From positions 2,666,001 to 2,730,000 of the forward strand of contig CAJFCV020000006.1 of assembly GCA_904066235.2 (NCBI GenBank): a stretch of 64,000 nucleotides of DNA, in the 5' to 3' direction. This document shows positions 23,159-33,859 of this stretch, piece by piece. The position numbers and the translations under genes were made by a program. The stretch comes from Bursaphelenchus xylophilus. Its lineage: Eukaryota > Nematoda > Chromadorea > Rhabditida > Aphelenchoididae. The notes beneath the pieces are model-generated. The model worked only from the letters and a program-made list of their open reading frames with translations. It did not search any database and had not been told where the DNA came from. Position 1 is the stretch's first letter. Each line of letters opens with the position of its first letter.

Positions 23159-23766
23159 TATTCCTGTCAACGCGCCTGTGACCTCAACACTTACAATTAG
23201 AAATCGAAACAATTCTCGGGAGTTTTTTAGTGCAAGAAAAAAAACTAAATGAAAGGACCAATTTCGCGGTCACTCTGAGTTGGGGAATTGGGTACTTCCG
23301 CCTCCTCTAGCACCGAACTTGTAATTCGGAGAAAATTTCTTTTTTTTTGTGGGCCACTTCTCGAGGCAATTTCATTGCATTCAGAAGTTGGTGAGGGCAC
23401 AAGAAGAAAAGAGAAAATTAAGAATTATTTTGGGCGAATTTATTTGCAAGTCTTGCATTTGCATTGGAAAAACATTAATGACATAACTATGAACACAATC
23501 TGCGGCATGACTAAAGGATGACTAGCCGAGATACTCGAATAATTGTTTGAATTCATTGGCTTGTAAGTAGTTGGATTGAGTTGAAAGGGAGTCGGGGTGG
23601 ACTAGCGGATTATTCAAGCTTATTGACGCCGGCGTTGAGGATGGCGGTTGGTAAAGTTCTCCGGTAGATGACCGAGCGATAACATCGCTTTCAGAGCCGA
23701 GGATGCTGTGTGTGGATCTAAAGAAAGCTGGTTGTCAGAGAGCTTGAAAGATTAAGAAGGGAAGGC
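23159..23766. other. Intergenic
   Basis: No gene or repeat supported. Confidence 0.4.
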
Positions 23767-24175
23767 CCAAAGTGCGACTCTCAGGTTTTGATGAGACTTG
23801 GGACAAATTTTACTTTTCCGAAGGCATATTCGAAAGTCCTAGATCGCGTTTTGCAGAAGTGACCGAGATTTTTAGGTCGAAAGTTGAATAAAACTTGGCG
23901 AGAAAAACACTTTTTGGCCAAATCTTTACCGGTTTTAAGACAAAAAATATGGTTTTTTGTGGAAACATTACTCTCTACGATAAAAATAGGGAAGAAACTG
24001 TCCATGCTAAAATTGGCAGAAAAAGACATTCTCATTTCTTTTAACTTTAGAGCTAAAAATCTCCTTCGTTTCTGCAAAGAGAGAGAGCTAAAAATCTCGC
24101 ATAATATATCCTAGAAAAACATAATCTAAATTAGTGCCAACTTTCATCAAAAACTAGCATTGCACTTGGAGCATT
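23767..24175. mobile_element. Family B element
   Basis: Starts CCAAAGTGCGACTCTCAGGT; the right end is eroded (AAAACTAGCATTGCACTTGG). It lies just downstream of the 3' end of the AT-hook gene. Confidence 0.75.
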
Positions 24176-24271
24176 CTCCTGGGAATACTACCTTATCTTT
24201 ACAACATAATTATGTACATGCACTGCATATTTCAAGCAGAAATGCTTCAAAAAACCAATGAAACTCAACGC

Positions 24272-25528
24272 TCACCCTCTGTACTCTCTGATCATCTCAA
24301 TGCTTCTCAGATCCCTCGCAACCTCCAATTCATGGTAAACTGGCACATGTTCATCATCACCTTGCTCGTCCACATACACCTTAGCTGCATTATGAGCATC
24401 CGAATTTCTCCTAGGCGACGGTTTGCCAACACTGTTGTTGGAGAGTTGAAATCCTGAGCCCGAAGGATCGGCGGGGGTCGAGATCTGGCGATTTCGCCGA
24501 CGACCGGAAGATTCTGATGACTTATTGGGCTTTCTGCCTCTTTTCTGCGCCACCTAAATGCAAGGTCAGTAAAGTGGGATGACTGACCTTTGCCGAATTC
24601 GAATTTTGAGTCATATTTCTCAGCTGTTGCTCCATGGCTGACTGAGCGAACCTATAAGTAAATTTTAGTATTTCCATAAAGTGTATGGACATTTTTTCGT
24701 TTCGCACCGTGCAAAGAGAACTACTATCTTGCACTGTGCATTTTAGCAATTTCATAAAGTGCATGGACTTTTTTTGCATTTTTTGGCTTTCGCACTTTCA
24801 ATATGCATCTTGATTTTTTTCCCACGCTTGTCGCCGACGCAAAGTGCATTTTTCACTTGCCGGTTTGTCGCGCCCCGCACCGTGCACAAAAAACCCCATC
24901 CCGCACTGTGCATTTCACCTTTTTCTTTGGTTTTTTTTGCACTGTGCGGCGAAATATCGCAGCGACAAAAAGAAGTTTCAACCGTGTCGCTGGGTCGGTG
25001 TCATAAATTTGCACAGTGCAAACGGCTTTTTTGAGTTTTGCACTGTGCAAAAAAAGGAAAATGCACTGTGCGTTAGCGACAAGCCTGGGAAAAGGTTCAA
25101 AATGCACTGTGCGAAAGTCAAAAAAAGTCCATGCACTTCGTGAAAATACTAAAAAACAAAAAACCTTCTAGAATGATCAAAAAATCTCAAATAATTTTAA
25201 AACACTGTCCTTCCCAAACAACTTACCATCGATTCACATTCATTCCGTTCTGCACGGCCGCTTGATTCGCCTGTCTTTCGAAATTCTGGTTCATTTCCTG
25301 TTGCCATTTCTCCTGCTTTTGCCAATGCATTCTCTTCAGGGCCAAGTAATCGTCTTGACTTTGAATTCCGATATTTTCCGCGGAACTCTGCGGCGAGGAA
25401 TGGGGGTCAAAATTCAACGCGAGAAGGCGATTCGGCAGATGCGGGGACTTCAAGACCTCAACGCATTGTTCAACGAGGTTGGGGGGATTCGAAGAGATCT
25501 GGCGGAGACGGTCGTCTTGTCCGGACAT
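24272..25528 (-). CDS. AT-hook-like, Gln-rich protein of unknown function
   Basis: Three exons give 215 residues: 25528-25227, 24651-24588 and 24553-24272. The ATG lies immediately after TTTCAG, which suggests spliced-leader trans-splicing or an upstream exon. The donors are GTAAGT and GTCAGT, the acceptors ATAG and TTTAG, and phases match (2, then 0). Residues ~60-115 are Gln/Glu/Lys-rich and probably form a coiled coil. KRGRKPNK (126-133) resembles an AT-hook core (RGRKP), followed by a basic RRRNR patch, which suggests DNA binding in the nucleus; the C-terminus is acidic, then mixed. The second intron is only 34 nt; the first (575 nt) is filled by family D repeats. The gene family is not recognised. 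Function is inference from the AT-hook-like motif alone. Confidence 0.7.
24652..25150. mobile_element. Family D cluster inside an intron
   Basis: At least eight GCACTGTGC or GCACAGTGC-type motifs in both orientations. An outer inverted pair, TTTCATAAAGTGCATGGAC (about 24749) and GTCCATGCACTTCGTGAAAA (about 25127), brackets the inner part. It accounts for most of the first intron of the AT-hook gene. Confidence 0.75.
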
Positions 25529-25534
25529 CTGAAA
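25529..25534 (-). promoter_or_regulatory. Splice acceptor abutting the start codon
   Basis: TTTCAG directly precedes ATG, with a pyrimidine run (CCTCCC) upstream. It is the expected form of a nematode SL1 trans-splice site. A cis-spliced upstream exon is not excluded. Confidence 0.6.
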
Positions 25535-25859
25535 GGGAGGAAAAATTGAAATTTTTAGTGGATTATGCTGCAGGCTGGGCGATAAGTGACTGTGAGATGG
25601 TATAGTTGCTAAAGACTTTAAAAATAATAGTCCAAAATTTGTGAAAACTATATTTTTTATATTTTTGGGTCGGCCTTTTTTACTCATCTAGCTTTTTTAT
25701 TGCAACATTGCCTCAGGGACTTTGAAATTCAAAATTAAATTTAGACAAAAATTTTCAATTTTCATTCAAAAAACGACCGATTTTCTATGTCCTGCCGGTG
25801 AAATCAGAAAAAATAAAGATTCCAGGTTGCCTGAGGGCTTTTAAGCCTAAAAAAACATA

Positions 25860-26013
25860 TCAGTCTGTCGGGAAAATAATGAGTACAATTTCGCTGCCCG
25901 ATCGTATCGCTGAATTGAAAAGCAACTTGACTTGGCCGCGACACAATTCACTTCCTCGGCGGCGATGCGATTTTCAATGCGACAGAGTGCTCATGATTTT
26001 CCCGACAAACTGT
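25860..26013. mobile_element. Family A MITE, full length
   Basis: TA then TCAGTCTGTCGGGAAAATAA; right end CCCGACAAACTGTA. Confidence 0.9.
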
Positions 26014-26438
26014 AAGATAAAAATGAAGGCTCTGCAGGATCCAGAAATGTAATTTTGATAAATTTTGGACCATTACTATCCCAGTTGCAAACAACACAAA
26101 CCCTACAGGTTTGGATGGCATGCTTCGTAGTAGTAATCTTTTCCTAGCTTTTTGCTTACTACGAGCATTTTGTAAACTGTTTCCATAGCTGCAAAAAGTC
26201 AACTTCTCGCCAATTATTTAATCACAAAAATTTGTAAAAAAGAAGCATAAATAAAGTCTAATATGACTTTTGACCTTCATATCCCTCTAACAATAAATAA
26301 TATATCCAGAAAGAAATCCAAGCAAACGCCGGCGCCAAAAACCCTTTTTTCCATGCGCCTGATATCCAGGATAAATTACCTTGGGTGAGATATCCGAGCT
26401 CTATTCATTGGACCCATTCGCCTGGAAGAATTCGCGCG

Positions 26439-26644
26439 CTATCGATGGACTCGTCTTTTGAACGCAATTATCGCAACAATAGAGGGCTTAAAGTGGTTGC
26501 GCAAGCATGGGAAATATTCGTAGGCACGCGTCTGGCAGCCAGAAATTTTAACGCCAGGTTTACTTACATTCGAAAAAAGTAACTTACTCTTCCACTGTTC
26601 CCCATGTTTTGTAGGACAAGATCATTTCGAGTTCGTTGCCTCAT
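26439..26644 (-). CDS. Possible two-exon small gene
   Basis: The first exon (26644-26588) starts ATG and ends at a strong GTAAGTTAC donor after 19 codons. A CTGCCAG acceptor leads into 26531-26439, giving 49 residues and a TAG stop in phase 0. The product is basic with two cysteines and is not recognised. The stretch 26385-26582 is also open on the plus strand. It lies between the MARVEL and AT-hook genes on the same strand, so it might be an extra 5' exon of the latter. Confidence 0.25.
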
Positions 26645-26876
26645 TTCCAATCTCCCGCAATAGCCGCGAAATTTGTTGCAAATGATAATTTCGGGAATTT
26701 TTTTTTATCTTTTCGAGAATTTTTATGCAAAGTAGTGGCGAGTAAACGTGGGAAAGCGGTCATTCCCAAGGTAAAATTTACAAATCTCTTCGATTTTTGA
26801 GAAAATTGGGACCGGCCTTTCAAATTCCCGACCAATAATCGCACTGTAGATGGACTGTATATTACAAGTCTTTATG

Positions 26877-26882
26877 TTTATT
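26877..26882 (-). terminator. Polyadenylation signal AATAAA (MARVEL gene)
   Basis: Lies about 180 nt beyond the MARVEL stop codon on the same strand, in AT-rich DNA. Confidence 0.55.
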
Positions 26883-27058
26883 ATGAGATCCATCAAATAG
26901 CCATGAAATTAGGCCAAAAAAAGAAGTGTTAAAATAACGTAATTTTACAATTCGGTTAATATTTTGTTCTGTAAAATACGACTTAGGAAAGTGAACAAGA
27001 GAATATGTTTGGAATGATACGAAGTCGACTACAAATATAAGATTTCAGACGCTGGCAG

Positions 27059-29058
27059 TTAGGCCAGAATCCGACGACCGGAAGATTGCTGATGTCTTGG
27101 GATCCCATCGTCCTTCCGCCGACGCCAATAATCCAACGCGTAGACCAGAAGGGTGATAAAGAGGGCGGCCTGAAGATGGATAAGTAATTATAAATGTATG
27201 AAAATGTCTGTTTGAGCGCCTTTAAAATTTCGTAGTGATATTGTTGCTGAAGCGGGAGGTACTCCAAGTGTGACGCTCAGATTTTGATGAAACTTGACGC
27301 AAATTTATCAGCCTGTCGGGAAAATAATGAGCATTATGTTGCATCGAAAATCGCATCGCCGCCGAGAAAATGAATTGTGTTAAAAAAAAAACAAATTCCC
27401 TTAAACATAAGCATGACTCCTAGCCAGAGATTGCCACGGCTCCGGAGCCGGAAATTTTGGGTGCGGCCCCGGCTCCCGAACCCAAAGTCGGAGCCAGGAT
27501 TCTCAGCGTTCAGAAAAGTAAAAATTTTATGATCTTGTTAAACCAAATTGCTTGAAAAATATATACTGGGAAGGATGGCTGCAAAAGCTATGGCTGTATG
27601 ATCTCCGGCATTAATAACTTTTATTTTTGGAAACATATTTAAAAAAAAAATTTTTCACGGGAGGCGGGATTCGGAGCCGGAGATCTTTTTAAATTTTTCA
27701 TGGGAGCCGTAGAGCCGGAGCCAAAATTTTGACCGTGGCAATATCTGCCCCTAGCTCGCGCTTTGCAGAATCGGCCGCGATTATGAGGTCGAAAGTCAGC
27801 TAAAATGTAACACTTGTTTTCGAACTATGGCATAAAAAATTTCACACTGTTTTAACATAGAGGGTTGCGTTTCAAGTGAAAAAGGTTTTTTTGCGCAGGG
27901 CTACAAAACTTGGGTCTGCAAAGCGCGGGCTAAAGAATTGAGGAATTGATATGTGGCCTACACATGTCTAATTGTGCTAAATTTATAGATGAAACACACG
28001 TTTTCAGCGTGTTCAAGACTTTGCGTGCGGAAATTGGTACTATAAAAACTTTGTACAGCTTACCAAATCTACCAGCCAAACACTTGAAAAATGGTGCCTT
28101 GTATTTGTACACACCAGAATCCCAATCGCCAAAACGTACATGGCCATGGCAAATAAGGCGTGTAATCGCTCCTGAAACATGTTTCTTGTTAAAGAAAACA
28201 CAGCAAAAAGTCTGTTGAAAAAACTAAAGTAAGTTAAAAAATGATACGTGCCAGAATATGAAAGTTGAATTGATAATAGGCGTCCGGGAAGCTGAAGGCA
28301 TTTGCCAACCATAGAAGTGTCGTCAAGACGAAGAAGAACCCATTTACACACACGATGATGAACAGTTGGTTCGAGGAATACAATCGCCACAGGCAGCTTT
28401 CGTTGAAGGAATTGGGGTAGCAGGCGAAGATGACAAACAAGGATATCAAGTTCAGCAACTGAAACAAAGTTGTTGAAGACGATTCAGGTCAAAGACAGGC
28501 CTTTTTTGAAGAGGCCCGGTGCCGAAGAGGCCCCAAAAACGAAGAGGCCCCTTTAAAAAAAAGTTTTGAAAATGAGGGGTGACATGTTATACGATCAACA
28601 AATTTTTGAAAATTGAAAATGCAGGGTGTGACATTTTATACGATGATTTTTTGCAGTGTAAAAATCGAAATGAATGTTGACATCTTACTCGATAAAAAAA
28701 AATTTTTGAATTTTTTTAAAAATTTTTCATCGTATCATGTCACACCATATTTTATCAATTTGTAAAATTTTTTTTTTCTTCTTGGGGCCTGCTTAGAAAA
28801 GGGGACTTGTTCGATTTTTTCCGAAAATGAAAAAGGGGGCCTCTTCGCCTTTTTTTGGGGCCTCTTCGACTGAAACGGGGGCAAATCTTCCCTAAATATC
28901 GCATATCAAACGACAAGAACTTACAATTTGGCACACCTTCAGATGCGAGCCGATACTCAAAAAGTAATGGCGATCGAAGCGGATGGGCGGTGCGTTTACA
29001 GTGGCGCTACCACCCATCGCTTCATTCGGGACCTTGTAGGCCTTCACTTTGAATTCGG
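27059..29058 (-). CDS. MARVEL-domain four-transmembrane protein (CMTM-like)
   Basis: Recognised exons: 29058-28925, 28458-28252, 28171-28064 and 27169-27059 (TAA). Taking ATG 29017 gives 172 residues. Four hydrophobic segments lie at ~19-43, 62-85, 103-121 and 131-149. TM1 is followed by a Cys-containing extracellular loop and the C-terminus is basic (DYWRRRKDD), the layout of MARVEL/CMTM proteins that act in membrane apposition and vesicle traffic. Coding sequence also precedes the ATG in its exon, so a further 5' exon is likely; ATGGATCGCC|gtgaaa at 29696-29687 would join in frame but is unproven. The 28252/28171 junction keeps frame only with a GC donor (CTG|gcacgt); the GT four bases further on gives a stop or the wrong frame. 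Introns hold several transposons. Confidence 0.75.
27308..27381. mobile_element. Half of a family A MITE
   Basis: Left end TCAGCCTGTCGGGAAAATAA to the centre (GAGAAAATGAATTGTGTT); the other half is absent. It is inserted in family B sequence. Confidence 0.85.
27425..27749. mobile_element. GGAGCCGG-type inverted-repeat element with target duplication
   Basis: Left end CAGAGATTGCCACGG and right end CCGTGGCAATATCTGCC are inverted. CCTAGC lies on both sides (27419-27424 and 27750-27755) and closes up to normal family B sequence if one copy is removed. The subterminal parts are rich in CCGGAGCC or CCGGCTCC. Confidence 0.75.
28490..28880. mobile_element. GAAGAGGCCCC-bordered element in an intron
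   Basis: GAAGAGGCC motifs cluster at the left (three within 28509-28553) and their inverses (GGCCTCTTCG) at the right (28838-28870). Inside are paired GTGACATGTTATACGAT / ATCGTATCATGTCAC-type segments. It sits in a MARVEL intron. Confidence 0.7.
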
Positions 29059-29169
29059 CTGGGAAATGGTTAGGAGTCTACAAATTGGCGGGTTCTAAAG
29101 ATGACATATATGTACATATGTAATATATAGTATATTGGTAAAACATCTGATTAGGCTCGCAATAACACG

Positions 29170-29505
29170 CAAAAAATTATTTTTACAGGGAAAGTGAGGG
29201 AGTGCGCGAAAATCGGAGATGAGTGAGAAGAAAAACATTTCTTGGCCATAACTTTGCTATCTTTGCATGGAAAAAATTGATTCTTTGTGGAAACATTACC
29301 CTTTAGAGTAGAAATATGTATGAAACTTTTTACGCAGAAATTCCCGAAAAAAATTCAAATTTTGTCAAACTTTCGATCTAAAAATCTCGGTCGTTTCTGC
29401 AAAGCGGGAGCTAGGATTCTCGAATAAATCTTCGCAAAAATTACTCTAAATTTGTGCCAATTTTCATCGAAATCTAAGCGTTGTTCTTTCAGTATTTTCA
29501 CTGTC
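29170..29505. mobile_element. Family B right half
   Basis: Core block AGGGAGTGCGCGAAAATCGG to the diverged end GAAATCTAAGCGTTGTTCTT. Confidence 0.65.
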
Positions 29506-29913
29506 AATAAAAATGGAGTATAGATGATATTTTTGAAATTTCACTTCATAAAATGGAACAGAAAAAACCTCGTAACACTAACTTATGTTCAAGAAACTAA
29601 CAGCTCATTTGGCCCTCAAAACCACCACCTTCTGATTCACACTGTCGCAGTGCTCCCCCCATCCGCGGTAACGGCTATTTTTTCACGGCGATCCATTCGA
29701 ATGACGCGCTGTCGTCCTCAAACAGCGATAGGGAAATTGAGAGGCGCGGGTTTGTTTGCACAATCATGAATCAAGGACAACCAAAAAGTTAAATAAAGCG
29801 GTTTTTTCGCCGATCAATTCATATTTCATAAGCGTGATATCATCGCGGGAGTATTGAGTTACGATGGAGAGATTTGGTCGAAGCGAAGAGATTTATTAAA
29901 AATTGAATTGAAG

Positions 29914-29971
29914 CGCGAAGACCAATGATTAAAATTGAAGTGGGCTTCAATTTTAATCATTGGTCTTCGCG
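29914..29971. repeat. Perfect 27-bp palindrome with 4-nt loop
   Basis: The left arm (29914-29940, starting CGCGAAGACCAATGATTAAA) and right arm (29945-29971) are exact inverse copies around TGGG. No related sequence was found elsewhere in the window. Confidence 0.9.
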
Positions 29972-30019
29972 ATGGAACGGGCGGTGTGGGAAATATAAGC
30001 CAAATAGGACCTTGTCTGA

Positions 30020-30182
30020 GACAAGTCCGCTTGAAAAGTCACTGCAGTGATTTTTGGTGCATGCACTATGCAAGAAATTCTGCGCGAGCGACAGCCGAAA
30101 AAAAGATATTTCACGGTGCAAAATAAGCTTTTGTTTTTGCATAGTGCATGTCACGAAAAAACTCCAACAAGTTTTCAAACAA
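30020..30182. mobile_element. Family D element
   Basis: GACAAGTCCGCTTGAAAAGTC ... GCACTATGCAAG ... GCATAGTGCATGTCACGAAA; ends resemble the copy at 35640. Confidence 0.6.
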
Positions 30183-30197
30183 ACTAGTATTCTACTA

Positions 30198-30344
30198 TCA
30201 GTCTGTCAAGTGAATAACGGGGATTTGTGGCAGCAAAATAGTTCATTTTGCCGCAGTCGAGCACCAAACTTGCCGTCACAAAGCAATGGCCAATTCCAAC
30301 AATGTAAGGCGCGACGAATCCACATTATTTTCTCGACAGACTGG
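30198..30344. mobile_element. Family A' MITE
   Basis: TA then TCAGTCTGTCAAGTGAATAA; right end ATTATTTTCTCGACAGACTG. The core contains CAAAGCAATGGCCAATTCCA, not the usual A core. Confidence 0.7.
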
Positions 30345-31258
30345 CATTACCGTAGAACGATCACTCCGTAAAGTTGGGCCCAAGGGCAAGCTAATATAGA
30401 GTATATATAAGTATATATAGGGGCTCCTCTTAGAGTTGACTTTACATTACAAACGAAAAATCAAAAAAATGGTCGATTTCTTGGCTGGTGTGGTAAAAAA
30501 AATTAATTTTTTCCCAAGCCTAACAATTTTAAGGGTTTACAAATTTTTTGAGATCTGCTCCGACTGGCAGAAATTGAAGGAAAATATTCGACTGATTTTT
30601 TCCGATAAATTTTTTGACGAAAAGCCACGTTAGTGAGGAACATCAAGGAGCCTTTCTAGGCCCTTCTGGCTTGAGATTAGCCCTGTCCGAGGCCCAAAAA
30701 AGTTGTCAGGCCCTAAACCCCAACCCGGTCACGAGTCATCACCAGTCGACTTGCGTTTCAAATCATGCAGAGCCCGGCCGTACTGTCATATCTGCGCTGC
30801 TTGGCCAGGTCTATTCTAAGCCTTCCTTGGACTCCAAATTCACCTCCAGCCCCATTCAAAACCACCCATTCACCTGTCTGAAAGTCGTTTTCGAATCTTT
30901 TATTCGCCGAACCCAATTCCAAAATTCCGTACGACCAATGTCTTCAATATGTATGAGTTATATTCCCACCAAACATAAATACAGAATATGTTGAGTCATA
31001 AAATACTATTTCCTCTCCTCCAAAAACGAATAAAAATTTCTCTCTCCCGCGAGGCAAATGCGTAGATGAGTCAATACGGGGAGGGGAGAATGATTAGAAA
31101 ATCAGAAGGGAAAAGGTAAGCAAAAACAAATATGTTGTAATGATAAGGGGCTTCAGAGGCTTCAAGGTGTTGATATGGCCATGTTTTGTTCTGCAGAGAG
31201 GAGAAAGTTTAGAACAATCGAAAATATTAAAAACGGATGACAATTTGAGAAAAAACAA
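30345..31258. other. Intergenic with an unassigned ORF
   Basis: A 126-codon plus-strand frame (30614-30994) crosses a GC-rich patch. It has no signal peptide, domain or good splice sites, and is not called as a gene. Confidence 0.3.
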
Positions 31259-31520
31259 TACAGTAGGGGACCTGATCCAGTGGCAAAAAATGTGCCATTT
31301 TGCATCCGGGAAGTATTAAAAACGTGTCAAAATGATTCCCTATCCAAGTGAAAAAACCTCGTTTCGAAAGGCGCACCCTTTTTCCTCGCAAAAAAGAGCG
31401 GGCGCACTTTTGAAATTTGAGTTTTTTCACTTGGAGAGGGAGGTATTTTGCCACATTTTTGGATACTTCCGGGATGCAAGATGGTACGTTTTTTACCACT
31501 GGATCAGGTCCCCCACGGTA
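31259..31520. mobile_element. Family C MITE
   Basis: TACAGTAGGGGACCTGATCC to GGATCAGGTCCCCCACGGTA. Confidence 0.9.
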
Positions 31521-31533
31521 GCTGAGATCTCTA

Positions 31534-31688
31534 TCTGCCTGTCGGGAAAATAATGAGTGCTCTATCGCATCGAAAATTGCATCGCCGCCGAGAAAGTGGA
31601 TTTTGTCACGGCAAAATCAAATTGCTTTTTGTTTCAGCGACACGATCGGCGCAGCAACATTGCGTTCACTATTTTCCCGACAGATTGA
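31534..31688. mobile_element. Family A MITE, full length
   Basis: TCTGCCTGTCGGGAAAATAA to CCCGACAGATTGA with TA on both sides. It starts 13 bp after the family C copy. Confidence 0.9.
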
Positions 31689-31699
31689 TAACAAAAGAG

Positions 31700-32155
31700 A
31701 TGTCTCTATTGCTGCGCTTTGATTGTGATGAAACTTGGCACAAATCTCTAAATTAAGCGTTTCTCAGACATATGTTAGACTCCTAGATCGCGCTTTGCAG
31801 AAACATCCAAAATTTTGAGACTGAAACCTGGTGGAAATATTAGACGTGTCTTTTTATTTCTTGGCATGAATGGTTTAATACTTATTTCTGCATAGAGTAA
31901 TGCTTCAATAAAAAATATTTTTTCCACACGAAAAAATTTTTCTTTTTTCTCTTCAAAGATACAGCCAAAAAAAGTGATTTACTCTCTGACCGCTCTCCAC
32001 GTTTTGCGTACTCTCTCAACGGCAAAGATCGTTCAATATCTCGGATGCCCCTGCAAATCGCGAGCTAAAATCTTTAGTAATTAATATGTGGCCTATCCCC
32101 AACATGTCAGCAAAATATAAATGAAAATCTGAGCATTGCACTTCCAGAATTTCTC
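31700..32155. mobile_element. Family B element, nearly complete
   Basis: The diverged start TTGCTGCGCTTTGATTGTGA leads into GAAACTTGGCACAAAT; the right end is AAAATCTGAGCATTGCACTT. Confidence 0.75.
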
Positions 32156-32596
32156 TAATGCGCAAAATTTCGATTATTCTAATAAACGCTGCAAAATTGC
32201 TACAATTAGTCACAGTTTCCTTCCCAATTTTCCCGGCCTTTACATCCCATAAAGTTTATCTTTCGGAGGGCGAAAAGAACGCTCAGAAACTCCGTTCCTT
32301 CCAAATATTACATTCAAAAGATTTGTTTCGAGGTCTTCTTCGGATAAAACAAAAATTCGAAGAAAAAAAGTTTTCCTCTCTGGATAAGGCGTGAAAAGCG
32401 AAAAGGAATGGAAATTCCGGAAAGGGAAGAAAGGTCAGGGACGTTTATAATATTTTATATAACAATATTTGCGCGTTGACTTGTCCGGTACGTTTTTTGA
32501 AACATTCGAAAATGGTGAGGGTTCGGGTGTTTGGAAAAAAATTGTTTACTAAAACAGGTTGCAGGATTGCCATCAAAACAAATTGCTAAAGGTATG
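32156..32596. other. Intergenic with a small unassigned ORF
   Basis: A 78-codon frame (32158-32394) starts with a hydrophobic stretch and ends Lys-rich. It starts right at the repeat boundary and has no promoter or homology support. Confidence 0.3.
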
Positions 32597-32854
32597 TACA
32601 GTGGGACCTGATCCCGTGATAGAAAACGCATTATTATGCATCCGGAAAGTATCAAAAATGTGGCAAAACGCCTCTTCTCCAACTAAAAAAAAATCCGTTT
32701 TGAAAGACGCGCCCTTTGCTCCCCAAAAAGAGTAAGCGCACTTTTGAAATCCGGAGTCTTTTCACTTGGAGAGGGAGGTATCTTGCTACATTTTTGATAC
32801 TTCCCGGATGCAAAATGGTAGGTTTTTGGCCAATGGATCAGGTCCGTCACTGTA
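32597..32854. mobile_element. Family C MITE
   Basis: TACAGTGGGACCTGATCCCG to GGATCAGGTCCGTCACTGTA. Confidence 0.9.
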
Positions 32855-32879
32855 TGTATATACGAAGCTAGACCATTTT

Positions 32880-33300
32880 TCACACGTAAAATCATAGGAC
32901 ACTCATCAATTACTGAAAGCAGAGTCAAGTTATTTAATGATCTTTGACGCCGAGAGAATGCACGAAACACATAGAGCGGGTAGGAAGAAACCCAAAAAAA
33001 ACTTTTCTGGCCATGTCCCCAGCGACTTATCCTATTGTTAATATAATAAAATCGAGCAGTTGGCATATCCAACAATATTTTTTTTCGCCGAGCAAGCACA
33101 TAAAACGCGGAGAGTGGTAAGAAAGAAAAATCAAAGAGGCTTTCTTGGCCATACACCATAGATAGTGTCGTTCGAAATTAAAGGTAAAATTTGTAGAAAT
33201 ATAACCTCAACGGCGAAAACTGTGTGAAAAATTTTATGTACTTTGGCCAACCTTCGGCCTAGAAATTTGACTTTGCCTCTACAAAGTCAAAACGCAAATT
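32880..33300. mobile_element. Family B fragments
   Basis: Two copies of the GCCGAGAGAATGCACGAAAC / GCCGAGCAAGCACATAAAAC block, with no clean ends. Confidence 0.5.
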
Positions 33301-33783
33301 TTCGGGAGTAACTGATGCCAAAGAAAAAACATGCATGTCAAAGCGGCGGTTAAAAGACGATTTTTGGCTCGCTGCGTTAGCCCGTAATGGACCCGGGACA
33401 TAGGAAAAAATCGATTTTGAGTTTCTTCCATAAAAATGACCGTCGACATGTGCTAAGGAAAAGCGAACAACAGTTTTTCTCAATTCTGCCCGGAAGGCAT
33501 AAATTTGCTTAAATTTGTCTTTTTTGGAATTTTCGACCTGGTGACGTCATAGAAAGAGCAAATCACCCAAAATTTTGCTTGTATACGTTTTCGAGCATTG
33601 GGAATTCATTTTTTTGAAAATTAAGTCTCTCAGATTACTGTAACATAGGCATATTGCAATCCGGTCGATAAAAATCGACCGTAACTCCTTCGTATCAAAA
33701 ATCCCACAGGATTTTATTTCAGATTCAGAATCAGCATAAAATTCTGCATATTATACACATAATGTGAGGTCATAACTCCAGGG

Positions 33784-33859
33784 GGGAGATCGCGTAGTAT
33801 ATTGGATTTTGGCAAAAATTACGTTTGAAAGGTCGCGGGTTCGATCCCCGCTTGGTGCA
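33784..33859 (+). tRNA. tRNA-like sequence, probably a pseudogene
   Basis: It has a perfect T arm (GCGGG, TTCGATC, CCCGC), a B box GGTTCGATCCC, and a D-arm-like GCGTAGTATATTGG. The 3' segment TTGGTGCA does not pair with the 5' segment (GGGGAGA), and no normal anticodon stem is evident. It is therefore unlikely to be a working tRNA, though the B box could recruit Pol III. Confidence 0.5.

Larger units (their letters stand above)
27256..27940. mobile_element. Family B element broken by two later insertions
   Basis: B sequence starts at CCAAGTGTGACGCTCAGATT, stops at CGCAAATTTA for a half family A copy, resumes briefly as GACTCCTAGC, is broken again by a GGAGCCGG-type element, and continues as TAGCTCGCGCTTTGCAG. 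All of it lies in the last intron of the MARVEL gene. Confidence 0.75.

Noticed and set aside
29686..29696. Firm call of a first MARVEL exon encoding Met-Asp-Arg
   Set aside because: A ten-base exon with a moderate donor is in frame but could occur by chance; kept only as a suggestion.
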